Source: an uncultured Roseburia sp.
GTDB lineage: Bacteria > Bacillota > Clostridia > Lachnospirales > Lachnospiraceae
Direction: 5' to 3'
DNA length: 6,191 bases
Assembly: GCA_946055175.1 (NCBI GenBank)
Contig: CAMGET010000089.1
Span: 1-6,191 of the forward strand
In this document: in pieces, positions 1 through 6,047 of the stretch
How the letters are laid out: every line of letters starts with the position of its first letter
How positions within the stretch are numbered: position 1 is the stretch's first letter
Translations under genes and position numbers: made by a program
Notes under the pieces: model-generated
What the model was told of the DNA's origin: nothing
The model's input: the letters and a program-made list of their open reading frames with translations, nothing else
The model's database searches: none

Positions 1-261
1 GATGCCGCCGGCTTTTTCGACCTTAAGCATTCCGCTGTCTAAAATGTGTGTTACAATCAAACCGATTTCATCAATGTGACCGGCTAACATGACTTTAAAG
101 GGTGCATCCGGATTCAGGATGCTTATGACATTTCCGGTGCAATCTGTATCGATACGGTCACAGTAAGGTGCCATTTCTTCCATCACTTTTTTCTGCAAAG
201 GTATTTCATGACCGGAAACGGACATGTTATCTAATAAAGTATATAAAAATTCTTTCTTCAT
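1..261 (-). CDS. M42-family metallo-aminopeptidase, N-terminal part (cut by window edge)
   Basis: The reverse strand reads 87 codons from an ATG at 261-259 and stays open to the window edge, so only the N-terminal quarter or so of a roughly 340-residue protein is seen. It begins MKKEFLYTLLDNMSVSGHE, typical of the M42 (glutamyl aminopeptidase/FrvX/YpdE-like) start. Residues 60-70 read AGHIDEIGLIV, the family's metal-binding motif with H62 and D64; the other metal ligands lie beyond the window. M42 enzymes are cytoplasmic dinuclear-metal aminopeptidases, often dodecameric, that finish peptide breakdown. The start is supported by a perfect AAGGAGG five bases upstream (267-273 on the + strand). 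It is transcribed away from the tRNA-modification operon, from a promoter overlapping that operon's own. The exact substrate cannot be told; some M42 members are annotated as endoglucanases, which is a historical misnaming. Confidence 0.9.
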   Translation of the reverse strand, partial: MKKEFLYTLLDNMSVSGHEIPLQKKVMEEMAPYCDRIDTDCTGNVISILNPDAPFKVMLAGHIDEIGLIVTHILDSGMLKVEKAGGI

Positions 262-292
262 TTGTGCCTCCTTAAGAGTATTGATAAAGTTC

Positions 293-320
293 ATTATACC
301 ACATCTTTTCTTTTTGTGAA
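293..320 (-). promoter_or_regulatory. Promoter for the M42 aminopeptidase gene
   Basis: On the reverse strand there is a -35 hexamer TTCACA (315-320, 5 of 6 to consensus) and a perfect -10 TATAAT (293-298), separated by 16 bases. Transcription would begin near 286, giving a leader of about 25 bases that carries the AAGGAGG ribosome binding site at 267-273. It looks like a housekeeping sigma-A type promoter. Its -35 overlaps the -35 of the rightward promoter. Confidence 0.7.
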
Positions 321-342
321 AAAAATGATATACTTCTATAAT
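314..342 (+). promoter_or_regulatory. Promoter for the ycxB-like/tsaE/tsaB operon
   Basis: There is a perfect -10 TATAAT at 337-342 and a -35 TTGTGA at 314-319 (4 of 6) with an ideal 17-base spacer. The predicted start, near 349, leaves a very short leader of about 16 bases before the ATG at 366. It overlaps the leftward promoter's -35 by five bases, so RNA polymerase could probably not occupy both promoters at once (inference). Confidence 0.65.
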
Positions 343-350
343 ACGAGAAA

Positions 351-357
351 GTGGAGG
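351..357 (+). promoter_or_regulatory. Ribosome binding site deciding the start of the YcxB-like gene
   Basis: GTGGAGG lies eight bases before the ATG at 366. The open frame also extends to a GTG at 351, but that GTG is itself part of this Shine-Dalgarno sequence and sits at the predicted transcription start. The ATG at 361 is in another frame and soon stops. ATG 366 is therefore the chosen start. Confidence 0.75.
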
Positions 358-365
358 ACTATGCG

Positions 366-881
366 ATGCCGATTGAATTTGACGTGAATTTAAAAGTAAA
401 GGACATGTTCCGTTTTAATATGCATCAGACGTATACAGGATTTAGTGGATTTTTATCCATCTTTTCTTCTGTTTTGCTATTTGGAATGGCAATATACACA
501 TATGAAAAAGTAACCCTGACCTATACAGTGTTGTATGTATTTTTTGGTGTAATACTTCTTGTGTACCAGCCGTTGACGCTGTGGCTACGTGCGAAGCAGA
601 GCATCAAGGTGTCGCCTGTACTTAGTAATACCCTGCATTATATGGTGAATGAAGATGGATTTACGGTGACACAGGGAGAAGCAAACGGGGTGCTTGCATG
701 GAAGCAAATCTATAAAATGGTTGCTACTAAGAAACTGGTGCTGGTGTACAGCAACCGTATCCATGCTTATGTCATTCCGCGTGAGCAGTTAGGCGAATAC
801 TACGTACCATTAGCAAAGCTGGCACGAACAAAGCTACCAAAGTATCGCTTGAAAATGAAAGTGACAATAAAGGATGTGTAA
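366..881 (+). CDS. YcxB-like two-helix membrane protein
   Basis: This 171-residue protein has two hydrophobic segments, at about residues 25-45 and 53-73, followed by a soluble C-terminal region (about 80-165). The pattern in that region (YMVNEDGFTVTQGEANGVLAWKQI, positions about 92-115, then a strand-rich stretch ending in VIPREQL at 137-142) matches the YcxB-like family. YcxB-like proteins are small membrane proteins with a predicted PH-like cytoplasmic domain; their function is not established. A positively charged tail (KLPKYRLKMK) closes the protein. It is the first gene of the rightward operon and ends six bases before tsaE, so it is probably co-transcribed with the t6A genes, though nothing in its sequence ties it to tRNA. 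Start choice: ATG 366 rather than GTG 351. Family assignment is by recognition of the overall pattern. Confidence 0.8.
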   Translation: MPIEFDVNLKVKDMFRFNMHQTYTGFSGFLSIFSSVLLFGMAIYTYEKVTLTYTVLYVFFGVILLVYQPLTLWLRAKQSIKVSPVLSNTLHYMVNEDGFTVTQGEANGVLAWKQIYKMVATKKLVLVYSNRIHAYVIPREQLGEYYVPLAKLARTKLPKYRLKMKVTIKDV

Positions 882-887
882 ATAGAA

Positions 888-1319
888 ATGATTTATGAAA
901 CATTTTCTCCTGAGGAAACAAAAGCCTTGGGACAAAAGATTGGAACAGAGGCACTACCGGGCTCGGTTTATACACTGATAGGAGACCTCGGTGTAGGAAA
1001 AACTGTTTTTACACAGGGAATCGCAGAGGGACTTGGGATTACAGAACCAATCTGTAGCCCGACATTTACGATTGTTCAGGTTTATGAAGAAGGGCGTATG
1101 CCATTTTACCATTTTGATGTCTATCGTATCGGAGACATCGAGGAGATGGAAGAAATCGGGTATGAAGATTATTTCTACGGGGAAGGTGTCTGCATGATTG
1201 AGTGGGCAAACTTAATCGAAGAGATTCTGCCCCAAAAGAGATGGGATATTACCATTGAAAAAGATTTGGAAAAAGGTTTTGATTATAGAAAAATTACGAT
1301 AAATCGGAGAGAGAAATGA
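888..1319 (+). CDS. tsaE: tRNA threonylcarbamoyladenosine biosynthesis ATPase TsaE
   Basis: This 143-residue P-loop ATPase is slightly short for the family (about 150). Walker A is GDLGVGKT at residues 32-39, with K38 and T39. The family motifs SPTF (57-60), HFDVYR (75-80) and a Walker-B-like strand ending IEW (104-106) followed by ANLI are all present. TsaE binds the TsaB-TsaD heterodimer and its ATPase activity is needed for repeated rounds of t6A37 synthesis in bacteria; it acts in the cytoplasm. No strong Shine-Dalgarno precedes it (AGGA 13 bases upstream, inside the end of the YcxB-like gene), so translation may depend on the preceding gene. Its stop overlaps the tsaB start as ATGA, indicating translational coupling of these two partners. 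All key residues are intact. Confidence 0.96.
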   Translation: MIYETFSPEETKALGQKIGTEALPGSVYTLIGDLGVGKTVFTQGIAEGLGITEPICSPTFTIVQVYEEGRMPFYHFDVYRIGDIEEMEEIGYEDYFYGEGVCMIEWANLIEEILPQKRWDITIEKDLEKGFDYRKITINRREK

Positions 1320-2017
1320 AAATACTAGGATTAGACAGTTCGGGACTTGTGGCAAGTGTCGCGGTTGTAGAAGATGAGGAACTTCGCGGCGAGTATACCA
1401 TCAATTATAAAAAGACACATTCGCAGACGCTTCTTCCAATGTTGGATGAAGTGGCAAAAATGATTGAACTGGATTTGGAAACCATAGATGCCATCGCTGT
1501 TTCCGGCGGACCTGGGTCGTTTACGGGACTGCGTATAGGTTCTGCTACGGCAAAGGGACTGGGATTGGCGTTGCAAAAGCCTTTGGTTCATGTGCCGACA
1601 GTCGATGCATTGGCTTACAACTTGGTGGGACACAGAGACATGGTCTGCCCATTAATGGATGCCAGACGAGGCCAGACCTATACCGGTCTGTATGAATTTT
1701 ACGGAAACGAAATGAAGGTTTTGCGCGAACAGTGTGCAGTGGGAATTGACGAAATCATTACAAAAATAAATGAAATGAACCGTGCAGTCGTATTCCTTGG
1801 TGACGGAGTTCCGGTTTTTAGGGAGTATATCAGAGAAAACTGTAAGGTGCCGTTTACTTTTGCCCCGGCTCATATGAATAAACAACGTGCTGGTGCTGTG
1901 GCTGCCTTAGGAATGATTGCTTTTGTAAACGGTAGTTATGAGAACGCCGCAGAGCATCGCCCGGATTATTTGCGTCTTTCTCAGGCTGAACGTGAGCGTA
2001 ATGAGAAACAGGAGTAG
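1316..2017 (+). CDS. tsaB: t6A-modification complex subunit TsaB
   Basis: This 233-residue protein is of normal family length with the ASKHA fold typical of TsaB (YeaZ). It opens MKILGLDSSG, carries the conserved HSQTLLPML at 35-43, the signature SGGPGSFTGLRIG at 63-75 and DARRGQTY at 115-122. TsaB has no catalysis of its own; it dimerises with TsaD through its N-terminal domain and is essential for TsaD activity in bacteria. It lacks the metal-binding histidines of TsaD, which distinguishes it from the paralogue at 4257-5285. Its ATG lies inside the tsaE stop (ATGA, 1316-1319), with GGAGAGAG just upstream. A tail ending NEKQE is charged and probably disordered. rimI follows after three bases. 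Confidence 0.96.
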   Translation: MKILGLDSSGLVASVAVVEDEELRGEYTINYKKTHSQTLLPMLDEVAKMIELDLETIDAIAVSGGPGSFTGLRIGSATAKGLGLALQKPLVHVPTVDALAYNLVGHRDMVCPLMDARRGQTYTGLYEFYGNEMKVLREQCAVGIDEIITKINEMNRAVVFLGDGVPVFREYIRENCKVPFTFAPAHMNKQRAGAVAALGMIAFVNGSYENAAEHRPDYLRLSQAERERNEKQE

Positions 2018-2020
2018 ACT

Positions 2021-2458
2021 ATGGTAGTAATCAGACCCATGCAGCAGAGTGATTGTAAAGCGGTAAGTGAGCTAGAAAAAGAGGTGTTCAGTCAGCCGTG
2101 GAGCGAACAGGGATTTTTGGATGCACTGGCAATGAAGGAAAGTATTTTCCTATTGGCAGAAGAGGAAGGAAACATTATCGGATACCTTGGAATGTATGTT
2201 GCATTGGATGAAGGTGAAATTACAAATGTTGCAGTTGCACATTCTAAAAGGAACGCCGGTATAGGAGATAGACTGATAAAAGAAATTCTTGCACAGGCAA
2301 AGAAAAAAGGTGTCACACAGGTGGTTTTAGAGGTGCGTGTTTCTAATGCGCCGGCGATTCATCTGTATGAAAAAAACGGATTCAGAACCTGTGGCATCCG
2401 CAAAGGCTTTTATGAGTTCCCTAAGGAAGATGCATATATTATGATGCATAACCAGTAA
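2021..2458 (+). CDS. rimI: Ribosomal protein S18-alanine N-acetyltransferase RimI (GNAT)
   Basis: This 145-residue GNAT acetyltransferase is of usual RimI length. The central strand GEITNVAV (65-72) leads to the acetyl-CoA phosphate loop RNAGIG (77-82). The C-terminal half has the RimI signature LEVRVSN (103-109), AIHLYEKNGF (112-121), GIRKGFY (125-131) and PKEDAYIMM (134-142), with E104 and Y116 at about the positions of the catalytic glutamate and tyrosine described for enteric RimI. The known reaction is acetylation of the N-terminal alanine of ribosomal protein S18; other GNATs of this type can have wider N-terminal specificity. AGGAG (2010-2014) precedes the ATG by six bases and lies within the end of tsaB. 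Co-location of rimI with tsaB/tsaE is common in Firmicutes. Confidence 0.92.
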   Translation: MVVIRPMQQSDCKAVSELEKEVFSQPWSEQGFLDALAMKESIFLLAEEEGNIIGYLGMYVALDEGEITNVAVAHSKRNAGIGDRLIKEILAQAKKKGVTQVVLEVRVSNAPAIHLYEKNGFRTCGIRKGFYEFPKEDAYIMMHNQ

Positions 2459-2461
2459 ATA

Positions 2462-2496
2462 CCACTATATATAGAAGAAACAGGTGTATATAATGG
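2462..2496. repeat. Imperfect AT-rich inverted repeat in the rimI/zinc-ribbon gap
   Basis: CCA-c-TATATA (2462-2471) is mirrored by TATATA-a-TGG (2487-2496), a nine-pair imperfect stem with one mismatch and a 15-base loop. A -10-like TATAAT (2489-2494) falls in the right arm, but any -35 at 2466-2471 (TATATA) is poor. There is no U-tract after it, so it is not an intrinsic terminator. It could be a weak internal promoter or simply AT-rich spacer; this is the only sizeable gap inside the operon. Confidence 0.3.
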
Positions 2497-2524
2497 GAAA
2501 AAAGCGGCATGGGAGGTACAAAGG

Positions 2525-2746
2525 ATGCAGCAAAAAATGATATACTGTAACAAGTGTGGAAAAGCAATTTGCCTGGAAGAAGCGGTGGAAAAGGCAGATT
2601 ATGTAAAGATTCAGAAGAACTGGGGATATTTTTCTAATAAAGACGGAGTACATCAAGAGATTAATATCTGTGAAAACTGTTATGATGAAATGATAAAAAG
2701 TTTTGAAATACCGCCTACTGAAAAAGAGAATACAGAGTTATTGTAA
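2525..2746 (+). CDS. Small zinc-ribbon-like protein of unknown function
   Basis: This 73-residue protein has two cysteine pairs, C8-x2-C11 (YCNKCGKAI) and C49-x2-C52 (ICENCYDEM), plus a lone C16. That is the layout of a four-cysteine zinc ribbon, with about 37 residues between the knuckles including KNWGYFSNKDG (31-41). The C-terminus is acidic (ending ENTELL). I do not recognise a named family; my recollection is that similar short proteins occur in other Lachnospiraceae genomes, which is unverified. A strong GGGAGGT (2511-2517) seven bases before the ATG shows it is a translated gene despite its size. It lies 66 bases after rimI and 10 before the RNase Z gene, so it is co-oriented and probably co-transcribed with tRNA-maturation genes. 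Zinc binding is inferred from the cysteines; nucleic-acid or protein binding is possible but unsupported. Confidence 0.8.
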   Translation: MQQKMIYCNKCGKAICLEEAVEKADYVKIQKNWGYFSNKDGVHQEINICENCYDEMIKSFEIPPTEKENTELL

Positions 2747-2751
2747 AGGAG
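2745..2751 (+). promoter_or_regulatory. Ribosome binding site deciding the RNase Z start
   Basis: AAAGGAG sits five bases before ATG 2757 and overlaps the stop of the preceding gene. The frame is open back to an ATG at 2703, but that would add 18 lysine- and arginine-rich residues unlike the family and overlap the zinc-ribbon gene by 44 bases. RNase Z proteins begin just before the LGTG motif, as given by the 2757 start. Confidence 0.8.
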
Positions 2752-2756
2752 AATTT

Positions 2757-3674
2757 ATGCTGGACGTATGTCTTTTAGGAACAGGCGGTATGATGCCACT
2801 GCCAAAACGTTGGCTGACCGCTTTATATATGAGATACAATGGCAGCAGTATGCTGATTGATTGCGGCGAAGGAACCCAGATTGCCATGAAAGAGAAAGGC
2901 TGGAGTTTTAAACCGATTGACGTTATCTGTTTTACACACTACCATGCAGATCATATCAGTGGATTGCCGGGATTACTTTTAACAATGGGAAATGCAGAAC
3001 GACAAGAGCCATTAACAATGATTGGTCCTAAGGGATTGGAACGTGTGGTGAATGCGCTTCGTACCATTGCTCCGGAGCTGCCTTTTGAAATGAAATTTAT
3101 TGAATTGACGGAGGCAGAAGAAGAGATTGAGATAAATGGATATCATATTCATGCCTTTAAGGTCAATCATAATATTGCCTGCTATGGATATAGTATAGAG
3201 ATAAAACGCGCCGGACGTTTTGATGTTGAACGTGCAAAAGCAAATCGGATTCCACAGCGTATGTGGAGCCGTCTGCAAAAAGGCGAAACGATGACGGCTG
3301 AAGATGGAAGCGTTTATACACCGGAGATGGTATTGGGAGCTGCGAGAAAGGGAATCAAAGTAACCTATTGCACAGACTCAAGACCAACGGAGCTTATTGT
3401 GAAATCAGCGTTGCATTCTGATTTGTTTATATGTGAAGGAATGTATGCAGAAAAAGAAAAACTGGCAAAAGCAAAGCAGTATAAGCATATGACATTTTAT
3501 GAAGCCGCTGACATGGCACGTCGTGCTGAGGTCAAGGAGATGTGGCTGACGCATTTTTCGCCATCGCTTGTTCAGGCAGAACAGTATATGCCGGAGGTAA
3601 AAAGTATTTTCCCAAATGCATTATTAGGAAAAGACGGAAAAACGATAGAGCTTATGTTTGATGAAAACGAATAA
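2757..3674 (+). CDS. rnz: Ribonuclease Z (tRNA 3' endonuclease, metallo-beta-lactamase fold)
   Basis: This 305-residue protein matches the short RNase Z (ELAC1-like) length. It shows LGTGG (7-11), DCGEGTQ (35-41), the zinc motif THYHADH (60-66, ligands H61, H63, D65, H66), H138 in VNHNIACYGY, D207 in CTDSRPTE and H266 in LTHFSP, so the full dinuclear metal site is present. RNase Z cuts pre-tRNAs after the discriminator base when no CCA is encoded, in the cytoplasm. The flexible-arm region, about 150-200, has GRFDVERAKANRIP but then QRMWSRLQKGE where the Bacillus-type enzyme has a Gly-Pro-rich PPGPLYGKLK-like segment; this deviation affects the substrate-gripping arm, not the catalytic site. 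It follows the zinc-ribbon gene by 10 bases. Alternative: a related phosphodiesterase of the same fold, less likely given the arm and the neighbours. Confidence 0.9.
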   Translation: MLDVCLLGTGGMMPLPKRWLTALYMRYNGSSMLIDCGEGTQIAMKEKGWSFKPIDVICFTHYHADHISGLPGLLLTMGNAERQEPLTMIGPKGLERVVNALRTIAPELPFEMKFIELTEAEEEIEINGYHIHAFKVNHNIACYGYSIEIKRAGRFDVERAKANRIPQRMWSRLQKGETMTAEDGSVYTPEMVLGAARKGIKVTYCTDSRPTELIVKSALHSDLFICEGMYAEKEKLAKAKQYKHMTFYEAADMARRAEVKEMWLTHFSPSLVQAEQYMPEVKSIFPNALLGKDGKTIELMFDENE

Positions 3675-3691
3675 GACAAAGGAGGGCATTT

Positions 3692-4267
3692 ATGAAAAAC
3701 AAACGTGTGATTATCATTGCAGCAATATGCATTGTGCTAATTGTTGGCGGATTCTTTATTTTTACAAATCGTACACAAAAGAATCCGGAAGATGTGGAAT
3801 TAACAACTGTACAACAGATTATTACGAAGGATTTGGCGGGCAATTATCCGAAAACGCCTAGAGAAGTAATAAAAACATATAACGAAATTATTACCTGTTT
3901 TTATAATGAAGAATGTACGGATGAAGAAATAGAGAAGCTTAGTGAACGGGTCCTTTTGCTATTGGATGAGGAATTGCTTGCAAATAATCCAAAGAATGAG
4001 TATATAAAAAATCTTAAAACGGAAATTTCTGATCATAAAGCAAAAGGTAAAACAATTATTTCATATAATTTAAGTAGCAGCAATGAAATAGAATTTCGTA
4101 CAGTTGACGAACGCGAATGCGCATATGTGGATTGTTCCTACTTTATTAAAGATAAGAAGGGATATTCTAAAAGCTATATGACATATGTAGTTCGAAAAGA
4201 TGAAAATAATGAATGGAAGATTCTGGTGTTCTACCAGAGTGAAGGAGATACTTCCGATGGAGAGTAA
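3692..4267 (+). CDS. Membrane-anchored protein of unknown function, NTF2-like pattern
   Basis: This 191-residue protein has a short basic start (MKNKR) and one hydrophobic helix at about residues 6-25, then a charged soluble region, implying an N-terminal anchor with the body outside the membrane. C13 is not in a convincing lipobox. The soluble part has helices (about 57-100) followed by strands (about 121-181) ending in NEWKILVFY, a layout reminiscent of NTF2-like folds; it resembles a Lachnospiraceae DUF family (possibly DUF6715, from memory and unchecked). Cysteines C69, C75, C143 and C148 could form disulfides outside the cell. Translation starts from an excellent AAAGGAGGG six bases upstream. 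The gene is visibly more AT-rich than its neighbours: 60-base stretches at 3841 and 4021 have 17 and 15 G/C, against 33 at 4501 in tsaD. It overlaps tsaD by 11 bases. Confidence 0.8.
   Translation: MKNKRVIIIAAICIVLIVGGFFIFTNRTQKNPEDVELTTVQQIITKDLAGNYPKTPREVIKTYNEIITCFYNEECTDEEIEKLSERVLLLLDEELLANNPKNEYIKNLKTEISDHKAKGKTIISYNLSSSNEIEFRTVDERECAYVDCSYFIKDKKGYSKSYMTYVVRKDENNEWKILVFYQSEGDTSDGE
4242..4247 (+). promoter_or_regulatory. Ribosome binding site deciding the tsaD start
   Basis: AAGGAG is nine bases before ATG 4257 and lies inside the end of the preceding gene. The frame runs open to an ATG at 4200, but those 19 extra residues lie wholly over the upstream coding sequence and do not resemble the TsaD N-terminus, which should begin shortly before [11 protein letters not shown]. 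Confidence 0.75.
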
Positions 4268-5285
4268 GAAGGAAATCAAAATATTGGCGATTGAAAGCTC
4301 TTGTGATGAGACAGCAGCTGCAGTCGTTGTTAATGGACGCGAGGTGCGGAGCAATGTGATTTCTTCACAGATTGCCCTTCATACACTATATGGTGGTGTA
4401 GTTCCTGAAATTGCGTCCCGCAAACATATCGAAAAGATAAACCAGGTCATTGAGCAGGCTTTGGCGGAGGCAGATACTTCGCTGGATGATATTGACGTGG
4501 TGGCAGTTACTTATGGCCCGGGATTAGTAGGGGCACTTTTGGTAGGGGTTGCCGAGGCAAAAGCAATCAGCTATGCCAAAAAGAAACCACTGGTAGGCGT
4601 GCATCATATTGAAGGCCATATCAGTGCGAATTATATTGAAAATAAGGAATTGGAGCCACCATTCTTATGCCTTGTTGTGTCCGGTGGACACACACATCTC
4701 GTGCGCGTCAGCGATTATGGTAAGTATGAAATTTTGGGAAAAACAAGGGATGATGCAGCAGGTGAGGCTTTTGACAAGGTGGCGAGAGCAATTGACTTAG
4801 GCTATCCGGGAGGACCTAAAATTGAGAAGGTTGCACATGAGGGCAATCCGCATGCGATTGAGTTTCCACGTGCCAAAATTGATGATGGCCCTTATGATTT
4901 CAGCTTTAGCGGCTTAAAATCAGCAGTGTTGAATTATATCAACGGCTGTAAAATGAAAGGAATTGAAATTGTACAGGCAGATATTGCAGCATCTTTCCAA
5001 AATGCAGTGATTGATGTGCTGGTTGGCAATGCCATGAAGGCTATTGATGAATTTGGAATGGATAAGTTCGCAATTGCAGGAGGAGTGGCATCAAATGGTA
5101 CTCTTAGGGAGGCAATGAGAAAAGCGTGTGAAGAAAAAGGGGTAGCTTTCTATCATCCATCGCCAATTTTTTGTACAGACAATGCGGCAATGATTGGCGT
5201 GGCTGCATATTATGATTATCTTGCCGGAAAAAGAGATGGTCTGGATTTGAATGCAGTCCCAAATTTAAAACTTGGAGAACGATAA
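4257..5285 (+). CDS. tsaD: tRNA N6-adenosine threonylcarbamoyltransferase TsaD
   Basis: This 342-residue protein is of normal TsaD (Kae1/Gcp/YgjD) length and carries every family hallmark. These are [14 protein letters not shown] (11-24), SRKHIEKI (54-61), [13 protein letters not shown] (85-97), the HHIEGH metal motif (116-121, ligands H117 and H121), SGGHTHL (142-148), GEAFDKVAR (169-177), FSFSGLKSA (215-223), GGVASN (275-280) and CTDNAAMI (306-313) with metal ligand D308. It transfers the threonylcarbamoyl group from threonylcarbamoyl-AMP to N6 of A37 in tRNAs reading ANN codons, working with TsaB and TsaE encoded upstream. The old annotation 'O-sialoglycoprotein endopeptidase' is wrong for this family. 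Its start overlaps the preceding membrane-protein gene by 11 bases, and ispD follows after 17 bases. No key residue is missing. Confidence 0.97.
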   Translation: MESKKEIKILAIESSCDETAAAVVVNGREVRSNVISSQIALHTLYGGVVPEIASRKHIEKINQVIEQALAEADTSLDDIDVVAVTYGPGLVGALLVGVAEAKAISYAKKKPLVGVHHIEGHISANYIENKELEPPFLCLVVSGGHTHLVRVSDYGKYEILGKTRDDAAGEAFDKVARAIDLGYPGGPKIEKVAHEGNPHAIEFPRAKIDDGPYDFSFSGLKSAVLNYINGCKMKGIEIVQADIAASFQNAVIDVLVGNAMKAIDEFGMDKFAIAGGVASNGTLREAMRKACEEKGVAFYHPSPIFCTDNAAMIGVAAYYDYLAGKRDGLDLNAVPNLKLGER

Positions 5286-5302
5286 AAGGAGTAAATTCTG
5301 CA

Positions 5303-5998
5303 ATGAAGGCAACTGCAATTGTTTTGGCAGCCGGTTCCGGCAAGCGGATGAATTCAAAAGTACATAAACAATATCTTCTTATTAAAAAGAAGCCGGTACT
5401 TTATTATTCTTTAAAAGCATTTGAGGAAAGCAAAGTAGAGGATATTGTCCTTGTGGTGGGAGCCGGTGAGGCAGATTATTGCAGAACGGAAATTGTAGAA
5501 CGTTATCATTTGACGAAAGTTAAGGCAATCGTGGAGGGCGGTAAAGAACGCTACCATTCTGTCTATGAAGGATTGAAAGCGGTACGAGAGTCAGACTATG
5601 TTCTAATACATGATGGTGCCAGACCATTTTTAGAACAGGATGTAATAAATAGAATACTTTTGGCAGTTAGCGAATATAAGGCATGTGTAGCAGGCATGCC
5701 GGTGAAAGATACCATTAAGATTGCAGATGAGGAACAGTTTGCAAAAGAAACTCCGAAACGGAGCGATGTATGGATGATTCAGACGCCACAGGCTTTTTCT
5801 TTTGAACTGATATATGATGCTTATACCAGAATGCTGCAGAAAGAAGACACTAGCATTACAGATGATGCAATGGTGGTGGAAAAAATGACAAGCCAAAAAG
5901 TAAAATTGATAGAGGGAAGTTATCGAAACATCAAGATTACTACACCGGAAGATTTGCTGATTGCAGAGGCGTATTTACAGTCGAATGATATCTGCTAG
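5303..5998 (+). CDS. ispD: 2-C-methyl-D-erythritol 4-phosphate cytidylyltransferase IspD
   Basis: This 231-residue protein is of normal length. It has the nucleotidyltransferase start AIVLAAGSGKRMN (5-17) with HKQYL (21-25, K22), EGGKERYHSV (78-87), LIHDGARP (101-108), VKDTIK (134-139), TPQAF (161-165), TDDAMVVE (186-193) and NIKITTPEDL (209-218). R153 and K211 align with the substrate-binding arginine and lysine known in the E. coli enzyme. IspD joins CTP and methylerythritol phosphate to form CDP-methylerythritol in the MEP isoprenoid pathway, in the cytoplasm. AAAGGAG lies 11 bases before the ATG, slightly long spacing. It is the last protein gene of the string; no other MEP gene is in the window. 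TarI-type cytidylyltransferases (ribitol-phosphate) are related, but the motifs fit IspD and no teichoic-acid genes are near. Confidence 0.9.
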   Translation: MKATAIVLAAGSGKRMNSKVHKQYLLIKKKPVLYYSLKAFEESKVEDIVLVVGAGEADYCRTEIVERYHLTKVKAIVEGGKERYHSVYEGLKAVRESDYVLIHDGARPFLEQDVINRILLAVSEYKACVAGMPVKDTIKIADEEQFAKETPKRSDVWMIQTPQAFSFELIYDAYTRMLQKEDTSITDDAMVVEKMTSQKVKLIEGSYRNIKITTPEDLLIAEAYLQSNDIC

Positions 5999-6033
5999 TG
6001 TGATGTGTGAAAATGTTTAAAAAAATAAAAAAA

Positions 6034-6047
6034 ACTGTTGACACAGT
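6034..6047. repeat. Short palindrome over the tRNA-Ser promoter -35, next to an A/T tract
   Basis: ACTGT (6034-6038), loop TGAC and ACAGT (6043-6047) form a perfect five-pair inverted repeat that contains most of the -35 TTGACA. To its left lies an A-rich run (about 6019-6034). Read on the reverse strand it is a short hairpin followed by a long U-tract, so it could stop leftward transcription; read rightward it lacks a U-tract and is not a terminator. The stem is short and no leftward gene is visible here, so either role is tentative. Confidence 0.3.

Noticed and set aside
2493..2540. A 15-codon basic open frame (MGKKRHGRYKGCSKK) overlapping the zinc-ribbon gene start, possibly a leader peptide
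   Set aside because: No convincing ribosome binding site precedes it, it overlaps the strong Shine-Dalgarno and start of the next gene, and AAA-rich sequence easily gives such a frame by chance.
2703..2756. An 18-residue N-terminal extension of RNase Z from an upstream ATG
   Set aside because: It overlaps the zinc-ribbon gene, is not preceded by a good ribosome binding site, and family proteins begin right before LGTG; AAAGGAG precedes ATG 2757.
3012..3278. Leftward 88-codon open frame inside the RNase Z gene
   Set aside because: It is fully contained in a well-supported conserved gene and its translation shows no domain; it is a shadow frame.
4200..4256. A 19-residue N-terminal extension of TsaD
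   Set aside because: It lies entirely within the upstream coding sequence and has no family resemblance; AAGGAG correctly spaces ATG 4257.
1316..5285. tsaB and tsaD as a recent tandem duplication
   Set aside because: They are ancient paralogues of the ASKHA superfamily with different lengths and motifs; TsaB lacks the metal-binding histidines, as is normal in bacteria.
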